Of a stretch of DNA of 64,000 bases, positions 1 to 27,502 are shown piece by piece (the first letter of the stretch is position 1; the number at the start of each line of letters is the position of its first letter). Source of the stretch: Halichondria panicea (lineage: Eukaryota; Porifera; Demospongiae; Suberitida; Halichondriidae). The notes under the pieces were generated by a model, which was given only the letters and a program-made list of their open reading frames with translations, did no database searches and was not told the origin of the DNA. Both the position numbers and the translations under genes were made by a program. The stretch spans positions 165,001 to 229,000 of the forward strand of contig NC_087390.1 of NCBI RefSeq assembly GCF_963675165.1. The letters run 5' to 3'.

Positions 1-107
1 GCACTGGGGAAGAGTCAAGGGAACTATTCAGTGAGGCACCAACTGTATCTATATATTAATTATACATGTATATTAAAATTAGATTATTTGCCGGTATTGT
101 TTTACAG

Positions 108-327
108 GGCAATGCTGCTTCTGTGTCAACCTGACTCAGACGCTTGTGCAGAATTGATGCAGCTATTGGAAGAATTGGAGGTCAAAGATCAGAAGCAGTT
201 ACCCGTGTCTCAACAAGACACTGAGACGTGCTTGCGGATAGGGGATGTGATGAACTTTGAACCTAGCGATGAACTGAGAGAAATAATTACTAGATTAGAT
301 GCAATTAAAGAATCATTTTTATTGTAA
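108..327 (+). CDS. Terminal exon of an unidentified gene (3' partial)
   Basis: An acceptor (ttttacag) ends at 107 and an open frame runs to TAA at 325-327, giving about 72 residues. The first base completes a codon begun in an upstream exon outside the window. The peptide is acidic and probably helical (it contains CQPDSDACAELMQLLEELEV near its start and ends KESFLL), with no cysteine clusters, transmembrane segment or catalytic motif. I do not recognise the family; a TPR-type helical tail is one possibility but is not supported by a motif. The reading frame and acceptor are convincing, so I regard it as a real last exon. The next gene starts 326 bp downstream on the same strand. Confidence 0.6.
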
Positions 328-653
328 TATGTATTCATTTTGGTGGTTTTATAGTGAAGGAAAAGAAATATCAAGCCAAGAAATAAAATAGGCATGGGTC
401 GTTAGTATATAAAGCAAAAATAATATTGAATGTCAGATTACACTCTGGTATAGGGTCGATAGTTTAGAAAGCGAATTATTGATGGCCAGTATTTTCCGTT
501 CCAGAAGAGTGGGTGTGTAACTCCCCAATGGACACACTAGCAAGCATGGCCATTTTGAGCTAGCTAGCTAACGGCAACCAAGGTACGTAGCTAGAGCAGT
601 ACTACTAGTAGGAGACTGTGTAAGGAGGTCCCGTGGAGAAGCTGCTAGTTACA
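328..653. other. Intergenic gap and probable kinesin promoter/5' UTR
   Basis: No open frame or recognisable repeat is seen. It lies between the stop of the upstream gene and the kinesin ATG, so it should hold the 3' UTR of the former and the promoter and 5' UTR of the latter. No core promoter element can be assigned by eye. Confidence 0.4.
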
Positions 654-17782
<17,129 letters not shown>

Positions 17783-19176
17783 ATATTTATCACAGGTAGA
17801 GAAGAATTATTTCAGGAATTGTTTGGTCTGGTTTAAGTGTTGTGTGGTTACGATCTCTTTACCACTCTCTCCAATGTAATTATTGTGTCTGTGAATGTGC
17901 TAATTCAAAATGTGTTTATTTTTAATACAGTGCATGTGCATGTGTGTAGGGGGGGGGGAGGGTGTACATGTACATGCATGTGAGGGTGTACATGTACATG
18001 CATGTGAGGGTGTACATGTACATGCATGTGAGGGTGTACTGTACATGCATGTGAGGGTGTACATGTACATGCATGTGAGGGTGTACATGTACATGCATGT
18101 CATCATGTAGGTATGACATATTATAAGCATAGCATGGCTATTATACATGTAGTCAGACTTTTGAGGATGTTAAATTGCCTACTAAAGGTTTAGACTGGTT
18201 GCTAATGGCCTGTGCTTGGGCTTTGGGTGTGTGGGGGGCATGTCTACAGAGAATGGGAAATGATTCCTAAGCATGCATGCTCTGTTGGCCTGCTTTACTA
18301 GAATTCTACACATCTGCTGTTCAGACAATACTCGATCCAGTTAGGGCCGCTATTACCTGCATTCCAATTAACCAGGTTTCTAACTGCTGGCTGTTCACAT
18401 CAGATGTTTAGCGTCTAATAGGATAATACGACAAACAGCTGTAGCTCCCACCGCATCAAAGGGGCTGGAATGCGTACAACCCGAACCTCTTGTTATAGCA
18501 GCGTCAGTATGACATCGTATAAGTGTTGTACATGATTCTGCGGTGGTTTAGGAGAGTAATTGTGTTTGAATGATAATTGATGAGATAATTATCGTATATA
18601 TGGAGTAAATAAAGTAACCCTTGCCAACCAGCTGTACACATGCACCATTATAACTAAGGGCTCTGCACACCTGTTTTATACAGCCCACAGTATAGGGCAG
18701 CCAAAAATTAATACTGTATTTAAGCATTGCATGTATACTATAGCTAATATTCTCTTCCACACAAATACTCACAACCACAATGTCCTACATATAGCTGTCT
18801 GATAACTGAAAAGCTCTAGAATTTCAGGAACAAATTTTTAAAAGTGGAGAATGTTGCTGCATGTCCAATTGCACCGTTTAAATGCTTTGAAGCCTAAGAG
18901 CCCGCTATAGTATGGCTTTTTCCCAGCCACATTGTTAGCTCAATTTTGAAAATTACCACAATAATAGCAAACAACAGATTCAACACACGGAAATCAAAAC
19001 CAGCACAGAGGCTTTAAGTTACAAAAAACAAAACTTACAGCCAAACCAAATACGATAATTATGTACATAAAAATATTGCACATGTTAACACAAAACACGA
19101 TTGAGAAAACACACATTTGAGGTCATCTACAAGTGATAGTTCAAGAATTCAGTCTCACAGCTAGCTAGTTAGTTAG
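17783..19176. other. Intergenic region between KIF5 and the first DOK-like gene (convergent 3' ends)
   Basis: It contains the 3' UTRs of both genes. Six 24-bp tandem repeats (core gagggtgtacatgtacatgc) lie at about 17955-18100, and tgtacatgtaca inside each unit is itself palindromic. No conserved open frame was found in the remaining sequence. Confidence 0.6.
17955..18100. repeat. 24-bp tandem repeat, about six copies
   Basis: The unit is gagggtgtacatgtacatgc plus atgt. One copy has lost two bases (gtactgtacatg). Both strands stay open because of the repeat and do not indicate a gene. Confidence 0.95.
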
Positions 19177-22100
19177 TTAGTGGGCTGCCGTCAATGGCGA
19201 CGAGTACACGTACGTTTCACGGAGAGATACATCCGATCTTGGTGGTACAACAGGAGCACTCGTGTCTGCTCCGGAGATATAGGTACTAAACGGCTCTCCG
19301 GATTCTTCAAGCTCCAGCGAGCTCATACTGTTGTGTGTGGACCCTGTTACTGTCTGGCGGGGTAGACTGTTGTTGCTACTGTGACTCGAGACAGAGCTCT
19401 GATATGAGAGTTTTCGTTGACGGTGTGTGGGTGGTGAGGATGTGGAAGTTGTGAGGCTAGACGAAGAGCTTTGATGTGAGAGGATGTGCTTGTGTGGTGG
19501 GCGGTGTGAGGCTGTGGAGCTTGAAGACGAGTTCTGCTGTGAGAGTGAAGTTTTGCGTGAGGCGGGAGATGGGTGTGGCGGAGGGGTGGAGGGGAGGGGG
19601 GAGGACGAGAATACTTCATTCTGCGAGTCAGAGAAATGTCCGGCACTTAGTTCTGACATTGGTGAGCTACGTTCTCTATCAAACGAAGCTAAACTACCTT
19701 GCCTGACAAAATGATCGAGTGTCGGCCGTCTAGTCATAACCTTCAAAGAAGTGGCCTTTCTACGTCCTCTCTTAGCAGACCATTCATCAAGGGACATGCC
19801 TCCAGTTGCACCAGTGTCAGAGGAGGGACTCCGAGCTTGTGCTGTCGAGTCGCTCTCTCTCCTGATTCGTTCTTGCATAATAAACGTCTGCCAGCATGGG
19901 GGAAGCTGTCGCAATCCTGATTGGAGGATGGCATTCCTCGAAACCAATGGAAACACCGGACACCCGTAGTGATCTCTTGATATAAATGATAGTTCTTGAT
20001 CGTTAGAGACCTCCATTATTAGTACAACAGATGTGTAGCTCTCAACGGCCGTCTTCAGGTCCTTGGCAACCTCTTGTGCCACATCTCTACCAGATGGGAT
20101 CGTGAAAAATATGAAATTATCGGCCAACGAGTGCTTGCAAGTTTCCAACCACACAATGTCGGTACCGTACACTTCCACACTGCCCAATCGGCGTACTTCT
20201 TCAAAGGGTACTTCGAGGATAGTGGAACCAGTGGAGGGTGTGATGGCCGTAAGGTGGGAGGGGCAGGAGAGCTTGAGTATTGCCTCAGAGTACATGCAGG
20301 ATGGCTGCTGTGGGATAGTCACATGACACACTTGCTCTGCAAAGGGGAGGAAAAGATACAGTAATTAATTTGATGAAAGAAATGAGGAAAGAGTGGGGAA
20401 TAGGCAATTGTATAGAAATTTTTGGATGTTTACTATTGCTAGCAGCCATATCAATTCGAAGTACGTTTGAATTTCAAACTTCCCTTAGCCTCAGATGTGT
20501 CTAGATAAGGTAATTGGCCACAGGTCCTAGTGATAGCGTCCTTATCTACCACACAGTAATTAGTCAATTAACATCCACTTACTAACCTTGTCCAAACAGC
20601 TCGCAGAGTTTGGCCAGCCAGATGTTCTTTGTGTGCTGATCTTGTGCCTTGAGAATGAACTTCCTCTCTTTAGTCTCTATAGCAAACACATGTTGGTGGT
20701 TGCCGACCTTGGCACTTGGACGAATGCCCATGAATTTGGATAAGTCCACGATCTTTCTGGCCTCTCTCTTGGTCTCATCTTTGTAGTAGGAGAGCTGAAT
20801 AATGGTTGACTCCATCTGTATATAGCAAATGAGAAGCAAGTTAATAGCATTGTTTCTATAGCAGCTGTGGTAAAAATGTCATAGCAAAGGAAAGAAGTCA
20901 GTTAATAGCTCTAGCTGTGGTAGAGATGTCAAGTGCCTGGTGTACATAGGTAAGTGGACAGTAGTAAACAGGTGGTGCACCACATGTACCCGTGCTGCAA
21001 CCTAGACAACCCAGACACAATACTGTAGCACTGTCCTAACCCAAACATTCAGTGAAGCCAAAATCTGGGTGTTGGCTTTAAACGTAACTGCCACTCACTA
21101 CCACGGCTACCACAAATAAGAGGAACTAAGGATCTGTAAGCGCTTGACAGAGTTGTCAGTGACCCCTCCCATCCTCCCCTACACACTTCACGCAATCCAC
21201 TAACATATGCAAATCCAGTGCTGTATACAGAGAATTTCAAGTTGGTTGACTGTTAGTTAAAAGTACCACTATTGAAAGAAACACAGTGTGGTCGTGACTA
21301 ACAGTCAACTAACCTGAAATCCTCTGCTGCAGCAAAATAGTAACTAGTCCTAGTGATCACATGGCAGAATATCTATGTTCAAGGACTGATACTGAAAGTT
21401 GTTGTGGCCTCCGAAAATGACTAAAATTCTTGGGTGATTGAATGAGTTTTCCAGACAAAATATTACCACAATTAAACCACCTAAGAGAGGTTTTACTAAA
21501 CAGACTGCACCATTTGATAGTCTAACTTACCCCACATTGTGCTAGTGAAAGTTGGAGCATTGAAAGCAAACACACAAAAACTAACTGTATATACCACCCA
21601 CACCGACTTCTACACCTACAAGCTTTGGACAATCATTTTCGGTTTTCAACAAGTTGTATAATGCAGAGGGTAATTATGCACAACTGTCCCTTTAGACATA
21701 ACCTTTGTAACACTTAACGTTTCTGTGATCTCTTTGCATACAGTGGTATGAATTACTTGGTAACCTATAGACACTAGTCATAACTAGCATTATGCTGAGA
21801 TCCGACCATTAGTTGTCAAGGTGATGGATAGCGTAATGATTCTTAGAGCACCGTTTGATCGTAAATGCAATGCCAAGAAAGTAATTGATTTAGTGGTGTT
21901 CACTACTGCACTACCTCACTCATTAGTTAATTTGCTACATAAATTCACTAGAGACAAACTCACAGTGTCCAAAGTGGAGAGCACGAACCATCGCTTGGAC
22001 CATTTCTGCAGCAATGAAAATGACATTGTCACTAAAGCAACAAGCGTAAGATGATACATCTGTACAGCTGATAGTCTAGGTTATGTAAGTGGTCTGCATT

Positions 22101-22297
22101 TAACAGCTGCAGAATGCATTACTCACCATTATGAAGCTCTTGAGTGGAGGAGTCTTGGACAAGTAGCTCTCAAAAAGAATGGTTTCTGCAACAGGCCCCA
22201 TTAGCCCAGATGCGAGGCTGAGCAAAGTGGGAGACATTGCAGAGCCTGTTGGTGGAGACCCAGACACTGGAGAGGAGCTTCCACTGTGTGTAGCCAT
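19177..22297 (-). CDS. PH + PTB docking adaptor (DOK/IRS type), copy 1
   Basis: Likely a membrane-proximal scaffold for tyrosine-kinase signalling. Minus-strand exons: 22297-22127, 22005-21964, 20815-20587, 20336-19177, about 533 residues and all in phase. The 42-bp exon 2 (KWSKRWFVLSTLDT) was found by matching the paralogue and completes the PH domain, which continues as IQLSYYKDETKREARKIVDL to TKNIWLAKLCELFGQ. Exon 4 encodes an IRS-type PTB domain (CHVTIPQQPS..., EVRRLG, TDIVWLETC, HYGCPVFPLV at its end) and a long Ser/Thr-rich, disordered tail. The tail has few tyrosines; one lies near the end in TYVYSSPL. PH followed by PTB is the DOK/IRS layout, but I cannot assign an orthologue. It shares layout and exon phases with the gene at 23866-27176. 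Confidence 0.85.
20816..21963. other. Intron 2 of DOK-like copy 1
   Basis: About 1.1 kb of AT-rich intron. No exon, repeat array or conserved element was recognised. Confidence 0.5.
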
Positions 22298-22593
22298 ACT
22301 CAGAGTAGTAATAGTTATACAAAAGAGGAGCTCTCAAAATGATTTAGCATCAAACTTGTATAATTGCTCTTGTGGGTTTGTGCGCAGCTTTTTATCTTAG
22401 TCAAAGACGTCATGAGAACACCCGATGTTATGCTAATTTAATTACATCGTTATAAAAGCACAATACGGTAGATAGTTCTAAATCAACGAAAAATGAAATA
22501 TTGGGGGAAATGACCTCTGACCCCAGAACACTTCTGCAGCGAACGATCCCTACCATAATTATAACCAATCTGAAATTTAAACTAGCTATAAAG
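22298..22593. promoter_or_regulatory. Shared divergent promoter, DOK-like copy 1 / RPA3
   Basis: Only 296 bp separate the two start codons, which face away from each other, so both promoters must lie here or within the first introns. No TATA box at a convincing position is seen. Confidence 0.55.
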
Positions 22594-23236
22594 ATGAGTG
22601 CAGCAGAGTCTTCCAAGCCTCGTGTCAATACTTCCATGCTGTCCAAGCACATTGGATCTCGTGTCTGTTTAGTAGGAAAGAACTTAGGAGTAAGAATCAT
22701 AAATTGCTAGAGTATTAATTTGTCAAAAACACATTTTTATATCATCGTACAGGTAATGAAAGGTGGTACTTCGCTCAATTTGGAGGCCAGTGACAAACAG
22801 ACAGTTACTGCGAATTTTCCTCAACCATTGGTTAGTTGGTCTACTATACGTAGTTCATACACACACACACACCCACTCACACACACGTACACTACACACA
22901 CACACACCTCACACACACACAGCGCGACCCACTGGACACTTATGTGGAGTTGCTTGGAAAGGTGGAGAACGATTGCTCCATCAGTGTCGAGAGAATTGTT
23001 AATTTTGGAAATGATTTTGGTACGAATAAAATGTGTTTACCCATACGCCCAATATTACTAACCATGTACACACACACACTCACCCACACACATGTACACC
23101 CACACACACACACACCCACACACACACACACACACACACATACACAGATCTGGATGTATACAATGAAGTGATACAAATTACTTCAAAGTTTCCCTCGCTG
23201 TTCCCTCAGGAATCACAAGAACAAATGCAATACTAA
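22594..23236 (+). CDS. RPA3: Replication protein A 14-kDa subunit
   Basis: Smallest subunit of the RPA single-stranded DNA-binding heterotrimer for replication and repair. Exons: 22594-22689, 22753-22830, 22923-23019, 23148-23236, 119 residues; human RPA3 has 121. The match spans the length: an early segment (KPRVNTSMLSKHIGSRVCLV) corresponds to the human N-terminal strand, and the C-terminal helix (LDVYNEVIQITSKFPSLFPQ) matches the RPA3 trimerisation helix. It is a single OB fold. Introns 2 and 3 are CA-repeat-rich just before the acceptors. The gene lies between two minus-strand DOK-like paralogues. Confidence 0.93.
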
Positions 23237-23865
23237 CAACTTATATTATTATTATTGTGTTTTTCTCCTAATTATGTCTCAGCATTCTTGACTAATGAGT
23301 TCCCAGTCTCAGCAAACCAATTGAATATAAATAATAACAGTGATGGGTTAATATTAGGCTAGCTTGTATTCTATCAGGAGTTCTTTATAAACTCCTGATT
23401 CTATGGATCGATATATTGGTGTGTTCAATCATTGATCAACGGATCTATAGATGGTTCTACAATCGGCTAGTCACAAATACTGCAATCTGATTGGTTATGC
23501 TCTAATATGGGTACAGACTCTAGTTCTATTTTTGCAATCTGATTGGCTACTCTAATTGTCCCATTTATAATTATTTATAGGTAGACTCTAATTCTAATTT
23601 TTACGTAAACGTACAGTCTCGTAAATAAAATCATGCAGCCGCCCTTCTCATTAATGATAATGAATTTTAAGATCAATGGCACAAAAATATTGATAGGTAA
23701 TTACATGGTGAGATAAAGTCATGCATATGGGGATGATCACACACAGCAGTGCAGTGCAGTGCAGTGCAGTAACGGTGAAACTATGACAAATTAAATGGAT
23801 GCAACGAAATAATTTTCCCGGCTTAATTATTGAACACAAAAAGTAACACACAATTCAAGTATAGA
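23237..23865. other. Convergent 3' region between RPA3 and DOK-like copy 2
   Basis: It contains both 3' UTRs. A perfect 11-bp-arm palindrome lies at 23374-23398 (tcaggagtttataaactcctga-like, with a tct insertion in the loop), and gcagtgcagtgcagtgcagt tandems at about 23750-23770. Two copies of caatctgattgg lie near 23480 and 23535. No gene is seen. Confidence 0.5.
23374..23398. terminator. Short inverted repeat between convergent genes
   Basis: The arms tcaggagtt and aactcctga flank a short AT loop. It lies in the shared 3' region of two convergent genes. In a eukaryote this is not a classical terminator; a transcript 3'-end or RNA-structure role is only a guess. Confidence 0.25.
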
Positions 23866-26459
23866 TCACATGACATACGCAGGGTTTGGTTTCTTGTCTC
23901 TACCCATAGAGTCCTTGAGAGACATGCCGCTGTACGAATCACTCAAGTGGTCGTATGGACTCGAGCGTTGTCCGCCATTCTTCTTGGAGCGACCTGGTAA
24001 GCTCTTTGAATCGTATACACTTGTGTCTCGTGGTGGTGCCAAATGATTGTATCTGTCCTCATCAGACTCCAAGAGATGATTATATCCTTTGTGATCTTCA
24101 AGGAGGTCTCCTACACTACCGTTAGCAGAGTCACGGCTTTGAGATAATTTCCGTAATCCTGTGGTATTCGGTGGTGTACTGAAATCAGATAATTTACGTC
24201 CACCTCCGGCAGTACCAACTTTTCGCTGTTTCAGAAATTGAGGCCGAGATTTCACTTCGTCCAGGCTCATTCGTTTTCCCATATTGCCGAGAGTCAATTT
24301 TTTTTCTTGAGATGGCGCATCCATTACGTTGTAAGTGCTGGGAGCAGAGTGACGAGATTGATCGAAACCACCACCTTCCATATTCACACCAGAATCAAAG
24401 TCTCTTTGACTGGCAGATTTGTTCAGATCTGCGCCATATTTGAGTTGACTGAGGGGAGTGGTTCGGCCGGGGTGCGAGGGGGAGGGTGAATTACGAGGGG
24501 TTATCCGGGGGGACACATTCCCTACTCCCTGGACATTTGCAGGACCTAATGTTTGCCTATGGACGCATTCAACAGATGTCCTCCGCGAATCTCCACCTGG
24601 AGTCGGTGCTTCGCTGAAACCGATAGCACCGCTAGAACGTCTAGTACGATCGATTCTGTTTATAAGAGAGGCCGTCTCACATCTTGGTGAAGTAGCTAGG
24701 GACATGAGGCTACTCTGCATTATTCTCTGTCTCATCGAGGCTGGATACTCGTTGCAGCCGTAGTGTGGTCGGGATATATAGATGGTCTGACAAGGATCCT
24801 TGTTCCCCTCTTCTTGTATAAGGAACGAACGCACTGTGAGCTCCACACTCTTCTTAATATCGTGGACAATGACATGAGCAGCTTCTATACCAGAGGGCAC
24901 GGCAAACCAGAAGAACTGTTCAATGGCACCGCCTTTGCAGCCGCAGGTTTCAAACCAGACTATATCATAGTCGACTAGGACCTCGCAGCCAAATCGTCGA
25001 ATAGTGTTGAAATCGATACTGACTAGTTTTGCACCGTTGACTGGAGAGACGATTTTAACTTGTGCTGGAGTTGATAGTTTTACGAGACCTTCGAAATAGC
25101 TGCACATTGGCTGGGCCGGAATAGTCACATGATAGGTCAGGTGATCTGTTTGTGTGTGTGTGTGTGTGGGGGGGCCGGGTGTTTAAATGATTATTTGTAA
25201 ATAGAAACCAATCAAGTAAAAAGAAAAGTGTACTAAAGTTATTGCTCTATTATAGTTGCTACAGACAACAGCGAGGCATACAACGAGAATTCAATTAGAC
25301 GGTCTAATTGCCAGTGCCAACATATTGACTGCCTGCAGTATCACGATGACACGCCCAGCTCTAATACAGTCTATGCAAACAAAACCATTGCTATTTGGAC
25401 AGTTTAGTTGTCCTGGTCATAGAAAAATGCTTTCCTAATGATGAACCTCCTACAGTTATTAAGACAAGTATGTATGCTAAACCACATTAGAGCTGATCAT
25501 CTCACAGTGAAATCACATATTTAATAAACACCGACAGGGGCTATTGAAGTCGACAGTACGCACTATCTGCTGTCACTGATGACCAAATCTCCCACCCACC
25601 CCCTCTCTCGATAATCATTCATCAACACTTCACTGCCATTATATATAAGCCCTCTACGTTTGCTTCTGTTGCCCGACACAAGGTTTCAGCCAATCACTAA
25701 GAGTGATACATGTAGCCCCAGGGCAGGACAGGTGTGTGGGTGTGTGTGGGTGGGTGTCATTGCAAAGCCTTACTACATGAATCACAGCATCCTTGATGCA
25801 CACACACACGCCCAACACACACCCTAGGGCCATTGCAATGGATACATACCCTAGGGCCGTTGCAATGGGTTTCTATAAATGGACTGATGGGAAGTGTGGG
25901 ACAAGTAAGGCTTCTCACTGGAATAGCTAAGCCCTGACTAAGTGTTACATGACAACAGTGACAAACAAGGCTATAGAGACAACAACAGAGACTTGCTATC
26001 TAACCACATCAATGTTGATATTAGAGCTACCAGCAGATGCCACGGAAACAGAGTTAGAACATTTGCAGTATTATGATAATCTGTCAACCCACAGATCACA
26101 TAAAACTCCATTAAGTCACTGAGCAGGTCAGACCACAAACTAAGGGCTTCCCTGACCACAACACGCAATAGTGACCTCTCACCTTTAGAGCAACACTCCA
26201 GCAGTTTGGCCAGCCACACGTTCTGTACCAGGATGTTGGAGGCTTTCAGAAGAACATGTTTCCCTTTCATGTCGAGTGCAAACACATTCTCTTTGTTTCC
26301 AGACTTCTGCACGGGGCTAACGTTGACTACCAACTGCAAATCAATTGTCTTCTTTTGTTTCGTCTTTTTTTCTGAGTCCTTGTAGTAAGCGAGCTCAATG
26401 GAGGAAGGGTCAAATAGGTTAGTCCTTGATAGCACAAAGTATCTTCTCTCCCATTTCTA

Positions 26460-26502
<43 letters not shown>

Positions 26503-27176
26503 GGTGTGTGGAGTGACAACAGTGATCGCGCTGGCATGTGACAATGAAGCCATGTTACAACCACACCACTAAGCTATCTCAGGAATGGAAGGTGATGAAG
26601 CCATAAGTGAATACTAGCCATAGCAGAAGTGCTCGATAAAGCATTGTATGCACACAAACCAATTAACTAGTGCAGTTTCTTATGAAACGATAGAGTACCT
26701 TGTATTATTATAACTATCCTAGACCTGCACAGTGCGCAACAATGAGCATTCGCTCTATAACGCTATCAAATTATATTTTGGCAGGCAGTTAATGCTCAAC
26801 ACGTCCAATATACTAGCTAGTATCAGTCTCCAACTCTCAACAATTGCAGACGATGCGATATCGATATAATTTTATAGTGGTTTAGACAAGTAGTTGCAAG
26901 ATAAAGATCTACACCACATACATAATTATACTGATGACACACACACACACATAGTAACGTACACACAAACACTCCATGAAAAATAAATCTATCAAGCTAA
27001 CAAATTAACCATTCTGACAATACTCTGTTACACTGCATGCATGAGTGGTCTACAGTAGCATTTATTGCATGCAGTCTCACCGATAAAATGTCAGATATTT
27101 TCTCCAAATGTCCTTCAAAAATGATCATTTCTCCACCTGATACAGGGCCACCTGGAGGAGATAGTCGTGGGTCCAT
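23866..27176 (-). CDS. PH + PTB docking adaptor (DOK/IRS type), copy 2
   Basis: Minus-strand exons: 27176-27081, 26456-26183, 25145-23866, about 549 residues, in phase. Exon 1 starts the PH domain (MIIFEGHLEKISDIL). Exon 2 continues KWERRYFVLSRTNLFDP and ends NVWLAKLLECCSKG. Exon 3 has the IRS-type PTB (YHVTIPAQPM, TIRRFGCEVL, YDIVWFETCG, HYGCNEYPAS). The tail, unlike that of copy 1, carries repeated tyrosine motifs (YNHLLES, YNHLAPP, YDHLSDS, YSGM) and ends PAYVM, good candidates for phosphotyrosine docking. The intron before exon 2 ends in a CA run on the sense strand. The ATG at 27176 was preferred because upstream in-frame codons lack ATG. Orthology to a specific DOK or IRS is not claimed. 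Confidence 0.87.
25146..26182. other. Intron 2 of DOK-like copy 2
   Basis: About 1 kb. It includes a short near-duplicate (ccctagggccattgcaatgg at about 25825 and a variant at about 25850). No gene recognised. Confidence 0.45.
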
Positions 27177-27502
27177 GTCTTGTAGCGTGTTTAACAATAT
27201 AGAGACTGCGCTAGCTGGTTATCAAAAAACAAAAAGCTTTTACCAAATTGCATGCACTTTTACTGAGTGGCTAGTTTTATATCCTCTATTAGGGTAATTC
27301 CGTGAAGCCACACTGATATGCTACTCCTTGAAAACAATTAAAAGCGTGCGTGGCCAAAAGTTGCCATATTTGGTGAAAACACTTATATTAAACAACAGTG
27401 TGAAAAACATTCTTTTAAAGTTGCAATTTAATTTAACAAAATGGACGCACAAAATCAATTAAATTTTAAAAACAAATAAATTAAATTAAAAACAAAAATT
27501 GT
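27177..27502. other. Gap between MIOS stop and DOK-like copy 2 start
   Basis: Both genes are on the minus strand. The 326 bp hold the MIOS 3' side at low coordinates only if transcripts overlap; since DOK-like copy 2 starts at 27176, this also holds its promoter. The high-coordinate part is an AT-rich, A-rich stretch (about 27400-27500). Confidence 0.4.

Noticed and set aside
19180-20364. Several plus-strand open frames
   Set aside because: Antisense shadows of the PTB and tail exon of DOK-like copy 1.
24238-24978. Plus-strand open frames
   Set aside because: Antisense to the long last exon of DOK-like copy 2.
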